The notes under the pieces are model-generated. The model saw only the letters and a program-made list of their open reading frames with translations. It was not told the origin of the DNA and did no database searches. Below are positions 37,745-47,012 of a stretch of 64,000 nt of DNA, one piece after another. The stretch comes from Planococcus kocurii (GTDB lineage Bacteria > Bacillota > Bacilli > Bacillales_A > Planococcaceae), in the NCBI RefSeq assembly GCF_001465835.2, contig NZ_CP013661.2:62001-126000 (forward strand), written 5' to 3'. Numbering within the stretch: position 1 is the stretch's first letter; every line of letters begins with the position of its first letter. A program made the translations under genes and the position numbers.

Positions 37745-38000
37745 AGATAAAAATAAAAAAGCCCGTCTCTGTATATGTTATACAGAGACGGACTTTCCCC
37801 GCGGTACCACTCTTATTGTCCAACTATTATGGACCGGCTCAACATGATAACGGGATATCCCGACAATACCCTACTAAACTATTCAGGCAGTTTCTTAGAA
37901 GTGCGCTTCATCGTAATAGAACCTATCAGGCTTTCACCATCCCTGACTCGCTAGTGGATCTAATTACAACTACTCTCTTCATCATAGAATTTACATATTT
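37745..38000 (-). promoter_or_regulatory. T-box riboswitch leader of argS (arginine)
   Basis: Minus-strand leader with the T-box core GAGTGGTACCGCGG at about 37812-37799 and a terminator stem CCCGTCTCTGTATA (37762-37792) with a T-run. AGAGAGTAG and the specifier segment GAAGCGCACTTCTAAG are upstream. The specifier reads CGC at 37905-37903, an arginine codon, as expected for argS. Confidence 0.93.
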
Positions 38001-38407
38001 TTCAATTAGCATACCCTACTAATTTCCTTAAGTCAAACTCCTTAAAGAACAGACCCTATTTATTATTACTTTCAAATAGCTAACTCAGTAAAAAGGAAGC
38101 TTTTTTAGTTGCTTTTGCCTTCTGCAAATTTCCAGATTGTCCTTGACTAGTTTCGACTACTCTGGCTTTGAGATGAGAAGAATAATAGCTTTCTCTTCTC
38201 ATAGATTAGCTTTTATCATACTGTTTCTTTATATAGACTCGTTAAAACTAATGATTAACCAATACAAAACTTGTAAAAAGATGAATTTCCAGCAAATCAT
38301 CAGTCAAAATCTATTTCTTGCGATATAATAAAAATATTCAGTTAGTTTCTTCAACGCAACTAGACTATAAACAGATAATAGAATAGATAGATAAAAGGAG
38401 GCATTAA
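38001..38407. other. Divergent intergenic region
   Basis: About 400 bp between the argS T-box and the lipoprotein gene, AT-rich. It must contain the promoters for both, but no other structure was recognised. Confidence 0.4.
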
Positions 38408-39004
38408 ATGAAAAGAGTAACTACACTTCTCGCACTGTCGTTCGTTTTTTTGAGCGCCTGTGCAAATGATGTTGAAAAATCAAACTCTATTTCTGCTGTT
38501 GAATTAACAGAGAAAGAACGTGCGATATTGACAACTACTTCAGATAAATCATTTGTTTTCGATTTCAGTATTAATAGTGAATACAAAGAGGTATCTGTAT
38601 GGGTTGAAAAATACCAATCAGGTACATTGATTGAGGAGATAGTTGGTTCTCTATCTGCAGAGGCAGAGGGTAACGGTACTATTATTTTTGCAACCTCCAA
38701 ACTAGAGAACGATGGTGAAAAACAGACGTTTAATATTGGAATTAGTAGTAACGGTCATACAGGTTCCGTAAGTAATATAGAAATTAATCCAGAAGATTTG
38801 GTTGATATGGCAAGTGTTTGGGGACAACTTGAAGGTGAAAAAAAGTCGATTGACGATGAGTTGGTATTAGCTAATATTAGTTATTCAAATGATCAAGTTA
38901 TAAGTAGTCTATCTACTGATTTTTTTAACGATGTTGAAAATCACATAGATGAACTAGCACAATATGATCTTGTCTACCTTCTTAAAGCTGAATTTAAAAA
39001 ATAA
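38408..39004 (+). CDS. Putative lipoprotein, unknown function
   Basis: 198 residues. The lipoprotein signal MKRVTTLLALSFVFLSACAN has the lipobox LSAC. The mature part alternates beta-like stretches (FDFSINSEYKEVSVWVEKY) and is not assigned to a family. AAAGGAGGC precedes the ATG, and a terminator follows at 39098. Confidence 0.72.
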   Translation: MKRVTTLLALSFVFLSACANDVEKSNSISAVELTEKERAILTTTSDKSFVFDFSINSEYKEVSVWVEKYQSGTLIEEIVGSLSAEAEGNGTIIFATSKLENDGEKQTFNIGISSNGHTGSVSNIEINPEDLVDMASVWGQLEGEKKSIDDELVLANISYSNDQVISSLSTDFFNDVENHIDELAQYDLVYLLKAEFKK

Positions 39005-39097
39005 AGATATAAGCGTCTTTCTCTTGAGAAAATGCTTTAGCTCTTACTAGACAAGTGTACATCCTAGTAAAAATCACTTCGTATACGCTTTAATCCA

Positions 39098-39146
39098 TAA
39101 ACGCCACAGCTCTATGACAAAGTGAGCTGTGGCGTTTATTCTATTT
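39098..39146. terminator. Rho-independent terminator
   Basis: Stem AAACGCCACAGCTC with its complement around an 11-base loop, T-rich on the right. Ends the lipoprotein transcript. Confidence 0.8.
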
Positions 39147-39306
39147 CTATAGATTTTCAAATAAGGCATAGCCTTTTGATAAACTTCATTTCTTCAATAT
39201 CGCCTACGCTATTTTCTTAATGATATTACGTTTACTGAAACTTAAATGGCCTCTCTTTTTAAACAGTAACCTTTTAGAAATCAGTTTATCAATAGCAATT
39301 TCTTTC

Positions 39307-40947
39307 CTACTTCCCAAAAGAAGAAAGAAATTTAACTCGATCTCCCATTGGCGGGATGTTGTTATCAACCAATGCAACCTCTAAAATTGCTGGACCGTTT
39401 AAATAAGTTAATGCATTTAACACATTTTGAGATAAATCTTCAAAGCTATCTACACGGAAATTCGGGATATTTAATGCTTCAGCCATTGCTGTAATATTGA
39501 CGGGTTCTTGTTCAAAGGATGGATGTGAACGCTTGTATTGCAACGTATGTCCCTGATATACCATCCCTAAACGCGCATTATTCATTACGACGAACAAAAT
39601 AGGCAATTTATATTCTTTCGCAGTTAAAATTTCCATCCCGTGCATAAAGAAGCAACCATCTCCTGTGATGGCAACTACCGGTCGATTGGGTTCAGCAAGT
39701 TTCGAGCCAATTGCTGCGCTTAATCCGCTTCCCATTGCACCAAAATGTACGTTGATATCGAACGTGTCTTCCTCCAACACTTCCATGTCATGGATTACAT
39801 AAGCCATAAATTCTCCGATATCTATCGTATATCGAGTAGAAGTTGGTAAGAATTCCTGTAACTTCCGTAAGACATTCTTTGTATTAAATTCCTCTTCTGT
39901 ATCAGCGGATGACTCTCGTCCAATTGCCTTCACAGTTGTCGGTCGCTCTAGTCCTCTTGCTTTGAGTTCTTCAATTAGTTTAGTTAAACCCTCTGACATA
40001 TCTCCATGTATTGGAACATCAACCGGATACTTTCGGTTAAAAACGGTAGAATCAAAATCAATTTGAATGACGAATCGGTCTTTTGCCAGATTTGGGTTAT
40101 AATTACTTGTCGCTGTTTCACCTAAACTTGATCCCAGAACAAGTAGTGTTTCTGCATCTCCCTCATTCACAAACAAAGACGTATCATTTTTTCCGGCGAA
40201 ACCAAACACTCCAGAAAATAAAGGGTGGTCTTCCCGGAAAAGCCCTTTTGCCACAGGTGTTGCAACAATTGGCCAATTGAGCAACTCTGCAAGTTCTAGT
40301 ACTTGCGCTACCGAATTACGTACGCCTTGTCCCGCAAAGATAAAGCCTTTTTTCTTCTGCAGCAAATGATCAGCTACTTGTTTGACTAATGTCGCATCTA
40401 TAGGTGGATGTCGCTCTATTTCTATCTTTGGTATAGGAAGTTTTTCGACATTCCCCATTTGCACATCTATTGGCATCGCAACATGAACCGGTCCGGGTAT
40501 ACCAGAAAGGGCAATTTGTGTCGCTTTTACAATCTCATCCAATAAATTCGCTGAATCCAAAACCGTAACACTATACTTGGTTATAGGTTGAAAGAGTGCC
40601 TGAGCATCGAGTTCTTGTGAAGCATTTAGTCCCATTGTGCTGACCGGCACTGCCCCAGTAAGAAACAGAATGGGCAAATGCTCCCGCATTGCATTCGCAG
40701 CTCCTGTCAATAAATTAGTGCCTCCGGGGCCACTACTGCCGATGCACACACTCAGCTGCTGAGAATATTTTGCATAAGATGCTGCCATATAAGAGGCAGC
40801 CCCTTCGTGTTTTGTGACAATTGGAGTGATTTCTGGAAAATCTAAAAGCTGATCATAAAAAGCATTGACCGAACCTGCTGGTATTCCAAATACGTACTTA
40901 ACACCATTTCCCTCTAAAAATTCCAAAACATTACGAACCGCTTTCAT
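39307..40947 (-). CDS. Thiamine-pyrophosphate-dependent enzyme (acetolactate synthase / pyruvate oxidase family)
   Basis: 546 residues from the ATG at 40947, behind GGAGAGTAGG; the longer frame to 40971 has no binding site. Three TPP-enzyme domains: the N-terminal PYR domain with catalytic Glu in VTKHEGAASYMA, a middle domain (GFIFAGQGVRNSVA), and the C-terminal PP domain with ITGDGCFFMHGMEIL and VVMNNARLGMVYQG for Mg-diphosphate. Acetolactate synthase and pyruvate oxidase share this layout; a specific name is not safe. Stands alone. Confidence 0.85.
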   Translation of the reverse strand: MKAVRNVLEFLEGNGVKYVFGIPAGSVNAFYDQLLDFPEITPIVTKHEGAASYMAASYAKYSQQLSVCIGSSGPGGTNLLTGAANAMREHLPILFLTGAVPVSTMGLNASQELDAQALFQPITKYSVTVLDSANLLDEIVKATQIALSGIPGPVHVAMPIDVQMGNVEKLPIPKIEIERHPPIDATLVKQVADHLLQKKKGFIFAGQGVRNSVAQVLELAELLNWPIVATPVAKGLFREDHPLFSGVFGFAGKNDTSLFVNEGDAETLLVLGSSLGETATSNYNPNLAKDRFVIQIDFDSTVFNRKYPVDVPIHGDMSEGLTKLIEELKARGLERPTTVKAIGRESSADTEEEFNTKNVLRKLQEFLPTSTRYTIDIGEFMAYVIHDMEVLEEDTFDINVHFGAMGSGLSAAIGSKLAEPNRPVVAITGDGCFFMHGMEILTAKEYKLPILFVVMNNARLGMVYQGHTLQYKRSHPSFEQEPVNITAMAEALNIPNFRVDSFEDLSQNVLNALTYLNGPAILEVALVDNNIPPMGDRVKFLSSFGK

Positions 40948-41131
40948 ACCAAACCTACTCTCCATAAACATTGATAGATACTGTAAATACTTTTAATTTT
41001 ATCAGCCTGCTGAAGTAGCACTCTGAATGTGCCACAGTTTTTAACTATTACATTTTGTTATTCGTTCGTCTCAATGCCTTCTGGAAGCTAATCGAAACGA
41101 TAACAACTCATCATTCAATTGTTATTGGTAT

Positions 41132-41285
41132 CTAAAAAATTCGTATCTTTTTTAAACCAAAAAATTCTGATGAATCTTCTTGTTCTGCATTCCTATTACT
41201 AAAAGGATATTCTTCGTTGTAATGCCCGTAACTGGCGATACCTTTTTCTGCTCTTACGTCTTTTTTAAGATGTGTGTTCCAGCAT
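41132..41285 (-). pseudogene. Small broken frame of unknown function
   Basis: GAGGAGG precedes an ATG at 41285 (MLEHTS, then a stop). One base earlier the other frame reads LKKDVRAEKGIASYGHYNEE, then YPFSNRNAEQED, for ~47 codons. The two would join with one base removed. It may be the remains of a ~50-residue protein. Confidence 0.35.
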
Positions 41286-41431
41286 AAAACCTCCTCGCCA
41301 CTTTAATTACTTTTAATTTAGAAAATTCATTTATGTAAAGTTTACCATAAATTCCATTAGAGGAATATACAGTATTAAAAAGAAAATCTCAGTAAATAAT
41401 AGTAGTACAGATTCATTCATACAAAAAGAAA

Positions 41432-41763
41432 AAGCTCTTATTTGAGCTTCTCAGACTGTAGACAAAGTCTATAAAAATGAATAATAATGTATAATTTAAC
41501 CGGTTGTCAGCATGTGACTCAGATTAGCGAGAGTAACCAACGAATCTGCTTTTAATCAATACTCTCTTAAGGATTCGGAGTGCAATGCGGCGAAGAGCAA
41601 AGAGATGCTCCTGTATCGCTGCGCTAGCTTCGTCGCAAAGACTTGTCCGCGGAAAGCGTCCGCATGGAACGCAGAATCCTGTATCCCCAAGATGAATCGA
41701 CTATTTATTCTTTAACTAACATAAAAATTCATTTGTCTGCAATCTGAGAAGCTCTTATTTGAG
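41432..41763. mobile_element. MITE-like element with nested inverted repeats, inserted at a terminator
   Basis: Outer inverted repeats of 23 bp with two mismatches (41444-41466 and 41732-41754; motif CTTCTCAGACTGTAGACAAA). A 15-bp direct repeat AAGCTCTTATTTGAG (41432-41446 and 41749-41763) flanks and overlaps them; the left copy is part of a hairpin that looks like a Rho-independent terminator. Inside is a second, imperfect 21-bp inverted repeat (41570-41590 and 41660-41680) and a GC-rich core. No open frame. A fragment of the same end lies at 16961. Confidence 0.6.
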
Positions 41764-41771
41764 TTTCTTTC

Positions 41772-41882
41772 TTATTGCTCAAAATGTTCTTCCAACCATC
41801 GAATTAAATCCTCAGTTATTTCTTCAAAAACTGTATGATTAATACTTTAGCCTTGATTGCCATTCAGTAACAAAATAGGATG
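41772..41882 (-). pseudogene. C-terminal remnant of an alpha/beta hydrolase
   Basis: Minus-strand frame HPILLLNGNQG, a stop, then SINHTVFEEITEDLIRWLEE and HFEQ before the final stop. The histidine and the terminal helix match alpha/beta hydrolase C-termini. The rest of the gene is gone, perhaps lost when the adjacent MITE-like element arrived. Confidence 0.45.
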
Positions 41883-41938
41883 AACACTTTTTTTACAAAT
41901 CGGATTATAAAAGGTTAACAAGGATAAGTGAATTTCGC

Positions 41939-43528
41939 TTAACTTGAGTAAATCGTAATTCGGTTTCTTCCTGCGACCTTTGATGTAAACAATGCCGAAT
42001 CCGCGAACCCGAAAATTTCGGTTACCGAATTTGTTTGTGCTGGATATTCTGAAATTCCAATAGATACTGTAATGGTTTTATTAGGTATGTAGTTGGTCTT
42101 TTCAACTTTTCCCCTAATCTTTTCTGCCACATTATAAGCACTTTGAGAATCGGTATGGGGAAGAAGTATAACAAACTCTTCTCCTCCATATCGAAAACAA
42201 ACATCATTTTTTCTTACAACTGTACAAAGTGTTTCGGCCATCATTTTTAAAACCTTGTCTCCCACTTGATGTCCATACGTGTCATTAACGGACTTGAAGT
42301 GATCGATATCCAGCACCAGTAGAGAGAACAACCGGCTTTCCGCTGACCAGATGCTTAAAACTTCGTCCAGATTTCTCCGGTTCAGTAGTCCTGTCAACGA
42401 GTCGGTCTGTGCAGATTGAGTGAGTTGCAGATTATTTTTTTCGATTGTTTCAAAAGCCAAACCCACACTTTTGGTTAACAGGTCCGCTTCCCGGTTCCAA
42501 TGAGCTTCTGTCAGAACTTCCTTTTCCGATTGGAAAATCGGTTTTCCTTCAGCTAATCGATTTACGAGAGTGCCCAGTCGATTAAAAGGAGCTGCTAACT
42601 TTCGCGCGATCAAGATTGACAACAGAAGCAAAAACAAAAACGGCACCAACACCTTCATTAGCAATTGCCGGAGCTCAGTTAGCAGTAAATTCTCAACAAA
42701 TGAATACGGAGTTTGCTGCACAATTCCCCATCCTGCTTCTGGAACATAACTATAAGCTGATAGCATGGAAACTCCTATGGCATTTTCCGCAATCTCTGTT
42801 CCACTTTTTCCCTCTGCTATTTTACGTACCAGTGAATGTTCATAAAAATTTTCACCAATCCGCTGGCTTTGTGGATGAAACAACAATATTCCGTTGGGGC
42901 CAACAACATAGTAGTGGGAACCACTAGTATCACTCGCCTCATTATCAAGAATCTGATTCAAGGCATTTTCTTTTTGAAGATAAATGGTTCCTCCGATCAT
43001 CCCTCTATAAGTTCCATTATTCGAATAGATGGGTTGACTCATCAAAACTAGTAGCTGATTCGAGGGACCCACATAAGGTTTAGTCAGCATGGGCACTCGT
43101 GCATCTAAGACATCTTTAGTAACACCAGAGGTTATTTTTGTTCCTTGCAATCCAATGCCCCCTGGACTGTTAACTCGGATAACTCCCGTTTCATCAACCC
43201 ACGATAAAGAGTTGAAATAGCCACTGCTGACTCTTAAAAGCTCTAGTTGCTCCTGGATTTCTGGATCAGTCATCTCCTCATGGTCTTCCAAAAACTCTGC
43301 GGTAGATTTTAAATGGGTTCTCATCGAAATAAATAATGAGTCGACAGAATGGCTCATCTTTTTAGCCTTGGAAAAATTAAGCGCCAAGTAAGTTGATGTT
43401 AAGGACTCTTTATTCGAATGATAAGTCGAAATCGTAAGAATCAAAAGAGTTGATATCACAGAAACGGAGACAAGTAAAGATAACAACGTTGCTAAACTTA
43501 CTTTTCGAGTAGTGAAAGTTTTTCTCAT
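41939..43528 (-). CDS. Membrane diguanylate cyclase with Cache sensor (dCache-GGDEF)
   Basis: 529 residues. First membrane helix near 13-33, a Cache-type extracellular sensor (MLTKPYVGPSNQLLVLMSQP, GSHYYVVGPNGILLFHP) to ~280, a second helix (LMKVLVPFLFLLLLSILIA), a HAMP-like linker, and a C-terminal GGDEF domain. The active-site motif is RYGGEEFVILLP, with DIDHFKSVNDTYGHQVGD for nucleotide binding. It makes c-di-GMP from GTP. AAGGAGTATATTAA precedes the ATG. Confidence 0.92.
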   Translation of the reverse strand: MRKTFTTRKVSLATLLSLLVSVSVISTLLILTISTYHSNKESLTSTYLALNFSKAKKMSHSVDSLFISMRTHLKSTAEFLEDHEEMTDPEIQEQLELLRVSSGYFNSLSWVDETGVIRVNSPGGIGLQGTKITSGVTKDVLDARVPMLTKPYVGPSNQLLVLMSQPIYSNNGTYRGMIGGTIYLQKENALNQILDNEASDTSGSHYYVVGPNGILLFHPQSQRIGENFYEHSLVRKIAEGKSGTEIAENAIGVSMLSAYSYVPEAGWGIVQQTPYSFVENLLLTELRQLLMKVLVPFLFLLLLSILIARKLAAPFNRLGTLVNRLAEGKPIFQSEKEVLTEAHWNREADLLTKSVGLAFETIEKNNLQLTQSAQTDSLTGLLNRRNLDEVLSIWSAESRLFSLLVLDIDHFKSVNDTYGHQVGDKVLKMMAETLCTVVRKNDVCFRYGGEEFVILLPHTDSQSAYNVAEKIRGKVEKTNYIPNKTITVSIGISEYPAQTNSVTEIFGFADSALFTSKVAGRNRITIYSS

Positions 43529-43884
43529 TTAATATACTCCTTAATAACCTATAAAATAATTATTTAAAAAGACGTAGTTTCATTGAGAGCGAAAAATAGC
43601 TGTTAAAAAATACGTCCTAAAGAAGTCCACTTTTCCGTGAATTGGTCATGATAATTTCATCCAACACCAAAAGGTCTTTCTTTTCTTTTTTGTAGTCCAC
43701 GAGAAATTTTATGCGCATTTTTTAACATACATTTCTATTATTTTCATGTACTAGTCTTGATTTACACATGGTGAATATTCCCTTATACTTCAAGGTAATT
43801 ATACCATTATTTACCTCAATATCTTAAATATTCTTTTCTCATCTATAAAAAGGGATTTTAGTATATGATTACTTTTTAAGAAAA

Positions 43885-43915
43885 GAGAAAAAAGAGGTGC
43901 TTTGAAATACCTCTT
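43885..43915 (-). terminator. Rho-independent terminator
   Basis: Stem AAGAGGT with its complement and T6 on the minus strand. Downstream of the phosphotransferase gene and the decayed unit. Confidence 0.55.
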
Positions 43916-44080
43916 CTCTCCTCTCTTATTTACACAGCTTTCAATAAGCTACGATATGTTAAATATCATCCATTCAAAAATACAGTTTTAAATTCTTAAA
44001 ATGCATCTTTTGAAGGGATTACTCCCCCTAATAAATCCATTTTCTTTCGAAGTACTTCTGACTTCTTTAGAGTAAGGGTC

Positions 44081-44117
44081 TTGAATATATCTTAATTAGA
44101 CTTATGGTACATTCAAA
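44081..44117. repeat. Dispersed palindrome family A, diverged member
   Basis: TTGAATATATCTTAATTAGA and its imperfect complement TTATGGTACATTCAA form a ~36-bp inverted repeat. Same family as 50151, 50536, 50829, 51335, 61994, 62889 and 63426. Confidence 0.5.
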
Positions 44118-44150
44118 ACCTAGTTATTTCTTCAATTAACTCCATATTAC

Positions 44151-45080
44151 TCAAGTTAAACTGTACTCTTCAAAATCTAAGAACAACTGGATAAGATTTT
44201 CAAACAACGTGCGTTGTACTGAATTCTGCCAATCTTCTTCCACATCTGCCATTAGCCACATGACTTCATCAAGGAAAACATGTTTCAGTGCTTTTAGCCA
44301 GTTCGCTTTCTCCACTTGAGATAGGATCACAAATTCCCCGTACCCTAGTAAAAACAGGTGCCACTGCTGTTTTGTAAAAGGTCGATCTGGCGCAGAGACC
44401 AGTTCATTGTGAAATAACAACAGGACCAGCGCCAAATCAAAAATTCGCGGAATCCATCCAGCATTATCCGGATCAATCAAATAAGGCTTTGGCGTATAGA
44501 CAAGGTTATTCGCTTTAAAATCATGCGGTGTTGCAACGGAAATAAGGTCTGCTTGCTTCAGCTCTGCCTGTTGACGAACCGCTTGCAGAAGCCGGACTTC
44601 TAATTTTGGATTTATCGTGATGCCGTGTGGAGCTGCATTTTGCACAATGTGCTGGAAGCTCTCTGTGACTTCCTCTTCCGTGAAATCAAATACATTGTAG
44701 ATATCCAGTTCAAATTCATTATTAACAGGAGATAGCGCGTGAATTCTTCCAAGCAACCTTCCTGCTTCTTGGATTTCCCAATCCTTCCCTACATAAGACT
44801 CTCCATGAATAAACGGATAAACAACGTAGGTTTCTTCGTCGAAAGTCCTCGGGTTTTCTACAGAAATCTTTGCTGGAATAATCACCTCAATGCCTTGTTT
44901 GTTTATTGTTTTTGTATACTTCATGAGACGATTCGCTTTCTGAATTGGATGTTGCGTTTTTTTGACGATAAAGTCGCCTTCAGGTCTTTTTAGCCGGTAA
45001 ACTGGCGAGAACGGATAGATACTGATTGGCTCTTCTTCTAATTCAAAACCAAAATTCTTTGCAATTGTTTTAGCTTTCAT
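44151..45080 (-). CDS. CotS-like aminoglycoside phosphotransferase-fold kinase
   Basis: 309 residues. N-lobe YRLKRPEGDFIVKKTQHPIQ; catalytic loop TPHDFKANNLVYT (H-x-D form) and metal Asp in YLIDPDNAGWIPRI. This pattern fits the CotS/YsxE-like APH superfamily in Bacillales. A small-molecule kinase activity is possible but the substrate is unknown. Weak ribosome site (GCAGG). Confidence 0.78.
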   Translation of the reverse strand: MKAKTIAKNFGFELEEEPISIYPFSPVYRLKRPEGDFIVKKTQHPIQKANRLMKYTKTINKQGIEVIIPAKISVENPRTFDEETYVVYPFIHGESYVGKDWEIQEAGRLLGRIHALSPVNNEFELDIYNVFDFTEEEVTESFQHIVQNAAPHGITINPKLEVRLLQAVRQQAELKQADLISVATPHDFKANNLVYTPKPYLIDPDNAGWIPRIFDLALVLLLFHNELVSAPDRPFTKQQWHLFLLGYGEFVILSQVEKANWLKALKHVFLDEVMWLMADVEEDWQNSVQRTLFENLIQLFLDFEEYSLT

Positions 45081-45224
45081 TAAATTCTGCCTGCTTTCAG
45101 TTTAGTCTTTTTCACGTGGACTGTTTCCAGCATTTATCTTATTCGAATATGTATATGATTATATTACCAATAAGCAGAAAATTTAGAAACGACAGTTCAA
45201 AAGTTATTATGCAAGTTACAAGGG

Positions 45225-45250
45225 GTTCGTAAAAGTACACTTTTACGAAC
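45225..45250. repeat. Dispersed palindrome family B
   Basis: Perfect 26-bp palindrome built of GTTCGTAAAAGTA and its complement, 20 bp from the MazF-like terminator. Same family as 46853, 51804, 51864 and 63771. Confidence 0.65.
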
Positions 45251-45269
45251 AAAATGAATTTCAGTACTC

Positions 45270-45298
45270 AAAAAGACCAATCATAATGATTGGTCTTA
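45270..45298 (-). terminator. Rho-independent terminator
   Basis: Stem AAGACCAATCA with its complement, T5 on the minus strand, just past the MazF-like gene. Confidence 0.85.
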
Positions 45299-45304
45299 CT
45301 TTCT

Positions 45305-45673
45305 TTACCCTATAAAAGTAATGGCATCGATGATAGCCTTGCATTCTTCAATCAACTCTTGATCGGCCTCGTCTGTTAATCTTGCAGCTCTAGCCAATGG
45401 ATCAATTGCCTTTATCTTTTCACACAATACATATCCGGTTGTCTGATTGTTTACTACGCTGTTCTTGTTATTCTTGGTTCTTCCATTTACCGGTACATGA
45501 GTCGGGTAACCTTTATTCGTATTGGTGATTGGCAAAACCCAAATTAAGTCGGTCTCTTTATGTACATTTTCTTCTGAAACAACGATGGCTGGACGATAAC
45601 CTTGCTGTTCGTGCCCTTTTGCCGGCGACATATCGACCTTTATAATATCCCCAACTTTAAAAAATCTTGTCAT
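45305..45673 (-). CDS. PemK/MazF family toxin
   Basis: 122 residues from the ATG at 45673, 8 bases after GGAGGAG. GDIIKVDMSPAKGHEQQGYR, then PAIVVS, is the MazF opening; LIWVLPITNTNKGYPTHVPV and the later GYVLCEKIKAIDP complete the fold. MazF proteins are ribonucleases cutting single-stranded RNA at short sequences. It follows the MazE-like antitoxin gene by 83 bp, on the same strand. Active-site Arg and Thr/Ser are retained by pattern. Confidence 0.88.
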   Translation of the reverse strand: MTRFFKVGDIIKVDMSPAKGHEQQGYRPAIVVSEENVHKETDLIWVLPITNTNKGYPTHVPVNGRTKNNKNSVVNNQTTGYVLCEKIKAIDPLARAARLTDEADQELIEECKAIIDAITFIG

Positions 45674-45756
45674 CACTACTCCTCCAATTAAATAGTGCCT
45701 GTACTTTTCCATTGAGGATTAAGTACAGGCAAACGATTTTTGAGCCTATTAATTGC

Positions 45757-46038
45757 TTACCACTCTTCTTTTCCGACTGGTTCTACTTCATCCCAAAGTG
45801 CTTCAGGCTCAGGTTTTTCACCATTATAACCAACAAATAACTTTTGAAACGGAGTTAACTGGCTTTTTCGAACTAATGAAATTCGATTTGGTTCAATCTC
45901 TACATCAAATACAGCATCATCAGTTGCATTAAATCCGGCTTCCTCAAGGATATCTCTTGTAAGCCTAACTGCTTTACTGTTACCCCAATTCTGAAGTTTA
46001 GCCTCTCGGTGACTAACTTTCTGCTTGATTTGCGGCAT
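45757..46038 (-). CDS. MazE-like antitoxin (AbrB/SpoVT fold)
   Basis: 93 residues from the ATG at 46038, placed after GAGGAG. LQNWGNSKAVRLTRDILEEA is the swapped-hairpin DNA-binding fold of MazE, and the acidic C-terminal tail (EPEALWDEVEPVGKEEW) is the part that usually wraps the toxin. It neutralises the downstream MazF-like RNase and probably represses the operon. GTATATACAGTGTATC lies about 35 bp upstream as a candidate operator. Confidence 0.88.
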   Translation of the reverse strand: MPQIKQKVSHREAKLQNWGNSKAVRLTRDILEEAGFNATDDAVFDVEIEPNRISLVRKSQLTPFQKLFVGYNGEKPEPEALWDEVEPVGKEEW

Positions 46039-46241
46039 GTGAATCAACTCCTCAGAGTGCTATTTATACACCAAGTATATACAGTGTATCTACATTCGGC
46101 AAGCAATAGCTCTTTTAAGATTCTTTTATAATGGAACTCGATTAAAAAGTAGTCACCATTCGGAATAAACTCTTTTGATCCATCTAGCTGTTTATTTTAC
46201 TTCCGATAATCCGGAATATATAAACTTCTTCACTTTTTATT

Positions 46242-46709
46242 TTAGATTCTTTTCCCCATTGCTGTTGATTGCGTTTGATAGCCCAGTTTTTTATAAAGTT
46301 TATAAGCATTAGGATTTTTGCCAAAAACATTTAATCCCATAGAGGTAATCCCAGCACTTTTCATGTTTGCTTCTAATTCTTTCAATACCAAGGTAGCGAA
46401 TCCTTTCTTTCTAAACTCTTCCTTGATTAAAATATGGTAGATATAAGCTTTATTACTTTCGGATTAGATAGTGTACCAAATCACACCAATTGTTTTATCT
46501 TCTTCGGTTGAATAAATAGTGTAAACTAACTGGCCTTCTGTGCCTTGTTTGTTTGGAAGGAGTTGTTCCATTAAATCTTTTGATTCTTCCATCGCCTTTT
46601 CTAATGGAATCATATAGTTTTCAGATAAGTCTTTAGCGTAGTCAGGTATAAAATATGCCAAGTAACGATCAAATTCTTCCTCTGTCATTTGTTGTAGTTT
46701 TGTTTTCAT
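46242..46709 (-). pseudogene. GNAT acetyltransferase with one in-frame stop
   Basis: A good start (GAGGAGTGAC, ATG at 46709) leads to a 155-codon frame of normal GNAT length broken by a single TAA after VIWYTI. The frame continues in phase with SESNKAYIYHILIKEEFRKK, then GFATLVLKELEAN, and ends NPNAYKLYKKLGYQTQS. The acetyl-CoA loop lies after the stop, so the truncated product would be inactive. Confidence 0.85.
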
Positions 46710-46852
46710 AATAGTCACTCCTCACATTTTATAAAAATTCTAGAATGTTCTATATTTTATTTCATCCCAACTAATTATACCATTATTTCCCTATCGTTTG
46801 TTTTGTCATTCCTCTAGCTCATTCTCAAAGAAAAACAGCTTATAGAAATAAA

Positions 46853-46880
46853 GCGTTCCTAAAAGTTCACTTTTCAAAAC
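46853..46880. repeat. Dispersed palindrome family B, diverged
   Basis: GCGTTCCTAAAAGTTCACTT with an imperfect complement, directly beside the terminator of the M3 peptidase gene. Confidence 0.45.
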
Positions 46881-46908
46881 AAAAAGAGACTCAGGTTTGA
46901 GCCTCTTC
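46881..46908 (-). terminator. Rho-independent terminator
   Basis: AGAGACTCA against TGAGCCTCT around GGTT, with T5 on the minus strand, beyond the M3 peptidase gene. Confidence 0.7.
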
Positions 46909-47012
46909 TTCCGGTAATTGGTCATATGTCAATTAAGCTACTTTCACCATTTCTCATATTAACTTTAAAGACATTTTATGGTAATGAAAACCTATTTGAT
47001 GCTACAAAGATA

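Larger units (their letters stand above)
43529..44150. other. Intergenic region with a decayed repeat unit
   Basis: About 620 bp. The right half (43920-44117) on the minus strand reads FKTLTLKKSEVLRKKMD, stops, then LTYRSLLKAV. This is related end to end to a unit at 49649-49873 (FRTLILQTS and FTYRSLSEAM). Both have a terminator-like hairpin on the left. The remainder is AT-rich without a gene. Confidence 0.4.
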
